A stretch of DNA of 64,000 nucleotides. It comes from Pullilachnospira sp963929535 (GTDB lineage Bacteria; Bacillota; Clostridia; Lachnospirales; Lachnospiraceae). Location of the stretch: NCBI GenBank assembly GCA_963929535.1, contig CAWVIZ010000011.1:62001-126000 (forward strand). The letters run 5' to 3'. Shown piece after piece: positions 59,888-64,000 of the stretch (within the stretch, counting starts at the first letter, position 1; every line of letters starts with the position of its first letter). The notes beneath the pieces are model-generated. The model was not told the origin of the DNA. It saw only the letters and a list, made by a program, of their open reading frames with translations, and searched no databases. A program made the position numbers and the translations under genes.

Positions 59888-60646
59888 ATGAGAGACTGGA
59901 AAGACATGGAGGAGCGGATCGGATACCGCTTTCAGAATAAGGAACTGCTGAAAACAGCCCTGCGGCACAGCTCCTATACCAACGAACACCGGATGAACCG
60001 GCTGGCCTGCAACGAACGGCTGGAATTTCTGGGAGACGCGGTGCTGGAGCTGGCCAGCAGTGAGTTTTTATTCCAGAATGATCCCCGGATGCCGGAGGGA
60101 GAACTGACCCGGCTGAGGGCCAGTCTGGTGTGTGAGCCCACACTGGCCATGTGCGCCAGGACCTTCGAGCTGGGAAAATATCTCAGCATGGGGAAGGGAG
60201 AAGAGCTGTCCGGAGGAAGGGAGAGGGATTCTATTGTTTCGGACGCGCTGGAAGCTCTGATCGGAGCTATCTATCTGGATGGTGGATTTGCTAATGCAAA
60301 AGAATTTATCCTGCGGTTTGTGCTGAATGATATCGAACACAAGAAACTCTTTTTCGATAGCAAGACCATCTTTCAGGAGATGGTGCAGGGAAATTATCCC
60401 GGGGAGATCTCTTACCGTCTGGTGGGAGAGGAAGGACCGGATCATAACAAGACCTTTGTGGCCCAGGTCTGCATCGGGGATGACTGTCTGGGTGAGGGCA
60501 GGGGACACAGCAAAAAGGCGGCGGAGCAGGCGGCGGCCTATCATGCCATCTGCAGACTGAAGGGACAGTCGGATGGCCGGAAAGTGACAGGCTCCCAGGC
60601 AGGCGGCACTGTCAGTGAAAGGCCGGAAGGACAGAATAGACAGTAG
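59888..60646 (+). CDS. rnc: Ribonuclease III
   Basis: Double-stranded RNA endonuclease for rRNA and mRNA processing. The signature motif NERLEFLGDAVLEL is at residues 39-52 with the metal-binding acids; SDALEALIGAIYLDGG is the second catalytic site. A double-stranded RNA-binding domain occupies residues 160-230 (GEGRGHSKKAAEQAAAYHAI). 252 residues, with a short unstructured tail. AAAGGAG lies upstream. smc follows after 10 bases. Confidence 0.95.
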   Translation: MRDWKDMEERIGYRFQNKELLKTALRHSSYTNEHRMNRLACNERLEFLGDAVLELASSEFLFQNDPRMPEGELTRLRASLVCEPTLAMCARTFELGKYLSMGKGEELSGGRERDSIVSDALEALIGAIYLDGGFANAKEFILRFVLNDIEHKKLFFDSKTIFQEMVQGNYPGEISYRLVGEEGPDHNKTFVAQVCIGDDCLGEGRGHSKKAAEQAAAYHAICRLKGQSDGRKVTGSQAGGTVSERPEGQNRQ

Positions 60647-60656
60647 TGGGTGACAT

Positions 60657-63600
60657 ATGTATTTAAAGAGTATCGAAGTACAGGGCTTTAAGTCCTTTGC
60701 CAATAAGATCGTGTTTGAATTTCACAATGGGATCACAGGGATCGTGGGCCCCAACGGCAGCGGAAAAAGCAACGTGGGTGACGCAGTCCGCTGGGTGCTG
60801 GGAGAGCAGAGCGCCAAGCAGCTTCGGGGAGGCAATATGCAGGATGTGATCTTTTCCGGTACGGAGACCAGGAAGCCGCTGGGATTTGCCTCAGTGGCCA
60901 TTACCCTGGACAATTCCGATCACAAGCTGGATATCGCCTTTGAAGAGGTGACAGTGACCCGGCGTCTGTACCGTTCCGGAGAGAGCGAATACCTGCTGAA
61001 TGGATCAGCCTGCCGCCTGAAGGATATCAATGAGCTGTTTTATGATACCGGTATCGGAAAAGAGGGATATTCCATCATCGGTCAGGGACAGATCGACAAG
61101 ATCTTAAGCGGGCGGCCGGAGGAGCGCCGTGAGCTGTTTGATGAGGCGGCCGGTATCGTGAAGTTCAAAAGACGGAAAAATACGGCACTGAAGAAGCTGG
61201 AGGAAGAGGAGGGAAATCTGGTCCGGGTGACGGATATCCTCTCAGAGCTGACCAGGCAGCTGGGCCCCCTGGAACGCCAGTCGGAGACAGCCAGGGTATA
61301 TCTGCAGAAAAAGGAAGAGCTGAAGCATCTGGATGTGAATATGTTCCTTCTGGAAACCGGCTATATCCGGGAGCAGATCGGCCAGGTGGAGGAAACATAT
61401 GCCCGGGCCCAGGAACAGCTTGCCGAAACCCGGCAGGAGTTTGAGAAGACCAAGGCGGAGTATGAGGAGCTGGAGCGAAGCATGGAGGAGCTGGATGAAA
61501 AGATCCGTCAGTCTCAGGAGCAGGCCAGCCAGAACGCCCTGAAAAAGCAGCAGCTGGAGAACAGCGTAGAGCTTTTAAAAGAGCAGATCCGGGCTTCCCG
61601 GGTCAGCGGTGAGCATTACCGGCAGCGGCAGGAGGCCATCGGACAGGAGCTTTCCCGCAGAGAAAAAGAACTGAAGGAGTTTGAAAACCAGAACCGCTTG
61701 CAGGAGGAGAAGCTCCGGGAGATTTCCGCCAAAAGGAAGGAAGAGCAGGAGGCTATCGCTGATCTTCAGGAAGAGATCCGGACTTTAAGCGGAAAGATCG
61801 AGCAGGGAAAAAATGAGATCATCCAGATCCTCAATCAGCGGGCATCCACCAAGGGAAAGATGCAGCGGTATGACGCCATGCTGGAGCAGATCGGGATCCG
61901 GAAAGCGGCGCTCAGCCAGCGGATCCTGAAATTGAAAAGCGAGGAGTCGGAGCAGGAGGAGATCATCCGCAGCCATCAGACCAGATATCAGGAGATCAGC
62001 GGTGTGATGGATGAGCTGAGCCGGGAATACCGACAGGCGGAAACCCAGGTGGAGGCTCTGCGCCGGCAGATCGATGATCAGATGAAGAAACTGGAGATCG
62101 GACAGACAGCCTACCACCGGGAGGCTTCCCGGCTGGAGTCTCTGAAGAACATTACAGAGCGGTACGACGGCTATGGAAGCAGTATCCGCCGGGTGATGGA
62201 ACAGAAGGACCGGAGACCGGGGATCCACGGAGTGGTGGCGGATCTGATCAAGACAGAGAAAAAATATGAGACGGCCATTGAGACGGCGCTGGGAGGCAGC
62301 ATCCAGAACATTGTCACGGACAATGAACAGACGGCCAAGCGGCTGATCGAATTTCTGAAAAAGAACAGGTACGGGAGGGCAACCTTCCTGCCCCTTACCA
62401 ATATGAGAAAAAGCGGGTTTCCCAATCAGGATGCCCTGAGGGAACCGGGAGTGATCGGGGTGGCGGATACCCTGGTGGAGTCCGGGGATCAGTACAGAAC
62501 TCTGCTGTCCCAGCTTCTGGGAAGGACGCTGGTGGTGGATCAGATCGACCATGCCATCGCCATCGGGAAAAAATACCGGCACACCCTGCGGATCGTGACC
62601 CTGGAAGGAGAGTCCTTAAGCCCGGGAGGCTCCATGACCGGAGGCGCTTTCCGAAACAGCAGCAACCTGCTGGGGCGCCGCCGGGAGATTGAGGAGCTGG
62701 AGGGCAGTGTGAAGGCTCTGGCATCGGATATGGAAGAGATGCAGAAAGCCATCGCCAAAAACCGGAAGGTGAGAAATGAACTGCGGGAAAAGCTCTCCGG
62801 ACTGACGGAAACGCTCCAGAAGCATCAGCTGGAGCAGAACACCGAGAAGATCGGGATTTCCCAGGCGGAAGCCAGGATCCGGGAAATCCGTACCGGCTAT
62901 GGCTCTCTGAAAATGGAGGGCCGGGAGATCGAAGCCCAGATCCAGGAAATCAAACGGAACAGCAGCTCCATCCAGGAGGAGATCAGCCGTTTCGGCCAGC
63001 AGGAGCAGGAGCAGCAGAGACTGGTGGAGGAGCAGCAGAAGCTGCTGGAGGAAAAACAGGCCCAGGAGAGTGAACGAAATGAGATTTTCGCTCAGATCGG
63101 TCTGGAGTATGCGGCTCTTGAGCAGAAACGGGCATTTCTCCGGGAGAATACGGAGCGGATCCGGCAGGAGGAAAAGAGCCTGAAAGAGGAGCTGGAGCAG
63201 ATCCTGGAATCCGGCCGGCAGGAGGATCAGGATATTTCCAAAAAGGAGGAGGATATCCGGAAGACGCAGGAGACCATCCGGGAAGCGGAGAGGATCCTTG
63301 AGGAGGATCAGGAGACGGCTGCCCGCTGCAGGCAGGAAAAGGAAGCTATGAACGCCCGGCATAAAAGCTTTTTTGCCCGGAGAGATGAGCTGTCGGAGCA
63401 GGTAAGCCTGATGGATAAAGAGTGTTTCCGGCTGAACAGCCAGAGAGAGAAGCTGGAGGAACGGCAGGATACCCAGGTGGATTATCTGTGGGAAGAATAT
63501 CAGCTGACGCCCAGCCAGGCCAGGGAATACCGGAAGGAGGAGACTCTGGACAGGGGGCAGGTCAAGAGCCGGATCGGAGAGCTGAAGGAGGAGATCCGAA

Positions 63601-64000
63601 AGCTGGGAAATGTGAATGTGAATGCCATTGAGGAGTATAAAGAGCTTCTGGAGCGTCATACATTTTTACATAACCAGCACCAGGATCTGGTGCAGGCCGC
63701 GGAGACACTGAAAGGGATCATAGCGGAACTGGATGAGGGCATGAGAAAGCAGTTTACAGAAAAATTCGCCCAGATCCGCCAGGAATTCGACAAGGTGTTC
63801 AAGCAGCTGTTCGGCGGAGGAAAGGGAACTCTGGAACTGATCGAGGACGAGGATATCCTGGAGGCAGGAATCCGGATCATCTCCCAGCCTCCGGGTAAAA
63901 AGCTGCAGAATATGATGCAGCTTTCCGGAGGGGAGAAGGCCCTGACGGCCATTGCCCTGCTGTTCGCTATCCAGAACCTGAAGCCATCCCCCTTCTGTCT
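60657..64000 (+). CDS. smc: Chromosome segregation SMC protein (3' partial)
   Basis: Chromosome condensation ATPase. The N-terminal head begins YLKSIEVQGFKSFANKIV, with Walker A GPNGSGKS at residues 31-38. Long coiled coils rich in Glu, Lys and Gln flank a hinge near residues 510-680 (IHGVVADLIKTEKKYETAIE, ETALGGSIQNIVTDN). The C-terminal head is visible to the ABC signature LSGGEKALTAIALLFAIQNL at about residue 1089; Walker B lies beyond the window. The frame is open to the last base. The start has a weak ribosome site but matches the family N-terminus exactly. Confidence 0.96.
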   Translation, partial: MYLKSIEVQGFKSFANKIVFEFHNGITGIVGPNGSGKSNVGDAVRWVLGEQSAKQLRGGNMQDVIFSGTETRKPLGFASVAITLDNSDHKLDIAFEEVTVTRRLYRSGESEYLLNGSACRLKDINELFYDTGIGKEGYSIIGQGQIDKILSGRPEERRELFDEAAGIVKFKRRKNTALKKLEEEEGNLVRVTDILSELTRQLGPLERQSETARVYLQKKEELKHLDVNMFLLETGYIREQIGQVEETYARAQEQLAETRQEFEKTKAEYEELERSMEELDEKIRQSQEQASQNALKKQQLENSVELLKEQIRASRVSGEHYRQRQEAIGQELSRREKELKEFENQNRLQEEKLREISAKRKEEQEAIADLQEEIRTLSGKIEQGKNEIIQILNQRASTKGKMQRYDAMLEQIGIRKAALSQRILKLKSEESEQEEIIRSHQTRYQEISGVMDELSREYRQAETQVEALRRQIDDQMKKLEIGQTAYHREASRLESLKNITERYDGYGSSIRRVMEQKDRRPGIHGVVADLIKTEKKYETAIETALGGSIQNIVTDNEQTAKRLIEFLKKNRYGRATFLPLTNMRKSGFPNQDALREPGVIGVADTLVESGDQYRTLLSQLLGRTLVVDQIDHAIAIGKKYRHTLRIVTLEGESLSPGGSMTGGAFRNSSNLLGRRREIEELEGSVKALASDMEEMQKAIAKNRKVRNELREKLSGLTETLQKHQLEQNTEKIGISQAEARIREIRTGYGSLKMEGREIEAQIQEIKRNSSSIQEEISRFGQQEQEQQRLVEEQQKLLEEKQAQESERNEIFAQIGLEYAALEQKRAFLRENTERIRQEEKSLKEELEQILESGRQEDQDISKKEEDIRKTQETIREAERILEEDQETAARCRQEKEAMNARHKSFFARRDELSEQVSLMDKECFRLNSQREKLEERQDTQVDYLWEEYQLTPSQAREYRKEETLDRGQVKSRIGELKEEIRKLGNVNVNAIEEYKELLERHTFLHNQHQDLVQAAETLKGIIAELDEGMRKQFTEKFAQIRQEFDKVFKQLFGGGKGTLELIEDEDILEAGIRIISQPPGKKLQNMMQLSGGEKALTAIALLFAIQNLKPSPFC

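Overview
This window looks like chromosomal DNA of a gut-type Firmicute of the Lachnospiraceae kind. The evidence is moderately GC-rich DNA with AGGAGG-type ribosome sites, the gene orders dgt-dnaG-sigA-trmK-nif3 and plsX-acpP-rnc-smc, a type A RNase P RNA, and an alpha-galactoside degradation region. This placement is inferred from gene content and order; no database search was possible. Most of the sequence is housekeeping genes on the + strand. An accessory stretch (about 24.6-38.4 kb) uses both strands.

Layout. 1-3.1 kb: tail of a peptide/nickel-type ABC importer operon (lipoprotein plus two ATPases). 3.1-9.5 kb: lon protease with a CIRCE heat-shock operator, a three-copy 81-bp tandem repeat, a PcrA/UvrD helicase and an esterase. 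9.5-13.2 kb: purE-purM-purN-purD with its own strong promoter. 13.2-15.2 kb: a GNAT acetyltransferase and a membrane protein. 15.4-22.9 kb: dgt-like gene, dnaG, sigA, trmK, nif3-like gene and a uridine-kinase-like protein. 23.0-24.6 kb: rnpB, maf and a hot-dog thioesterase. 24.7-38.4 kb: sugar and amino-acid accessory region with two GH36 alpha-galactosidases, a GH4 alpha-galactosidase (melA), a frameshifted Gfo/Idh/MocA oxidoreductase, L-cysteine desulfidase with a GntR regulator, an AGCS symporter with a LysR regulator, and an AraC regulator. 38.4-47.6 kb: pyrBI, folC, pheA, a DUF815 ATPase, ppx and ppk1. 47.8-54.6 kb: a VanRS-like two-component system fused by overlaps to a large membrane-anchored protein and an ABC exporter, then an LD-carboxypeptidase. 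54.7-64 kb: PHP phosphoesterase, lysC, a cell-wall-binding lipoprotein, plsX, acpP, rnc and the start of smc.

How parts work together. The pur genes supply purine synthesis steps. The alpha-galactosidases would release galactose from raffinose-type sugars under AraC control. ppk1 and ppx make and degrade polyphosphate. The two-component/ABC/carboxypeptidase block looks like a cell-envelope sensing and response unit.

Most notable: a small non-coding mobile element family (MITE-like) with conserved ends and exchangeable internal hairpins. One copy is flanked by an exact 8-bp target duplication (30610-30768), one supplies the stop codon of its upstream gene (24615-24694), and one encloses the rnpB promoter (22860-23055). 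Also notable are the CIRCE operator on lon with a second inverted repeat of identical geometry, and the tightly overlapped regulator/exporter operon at 47.8-53.6 kb.
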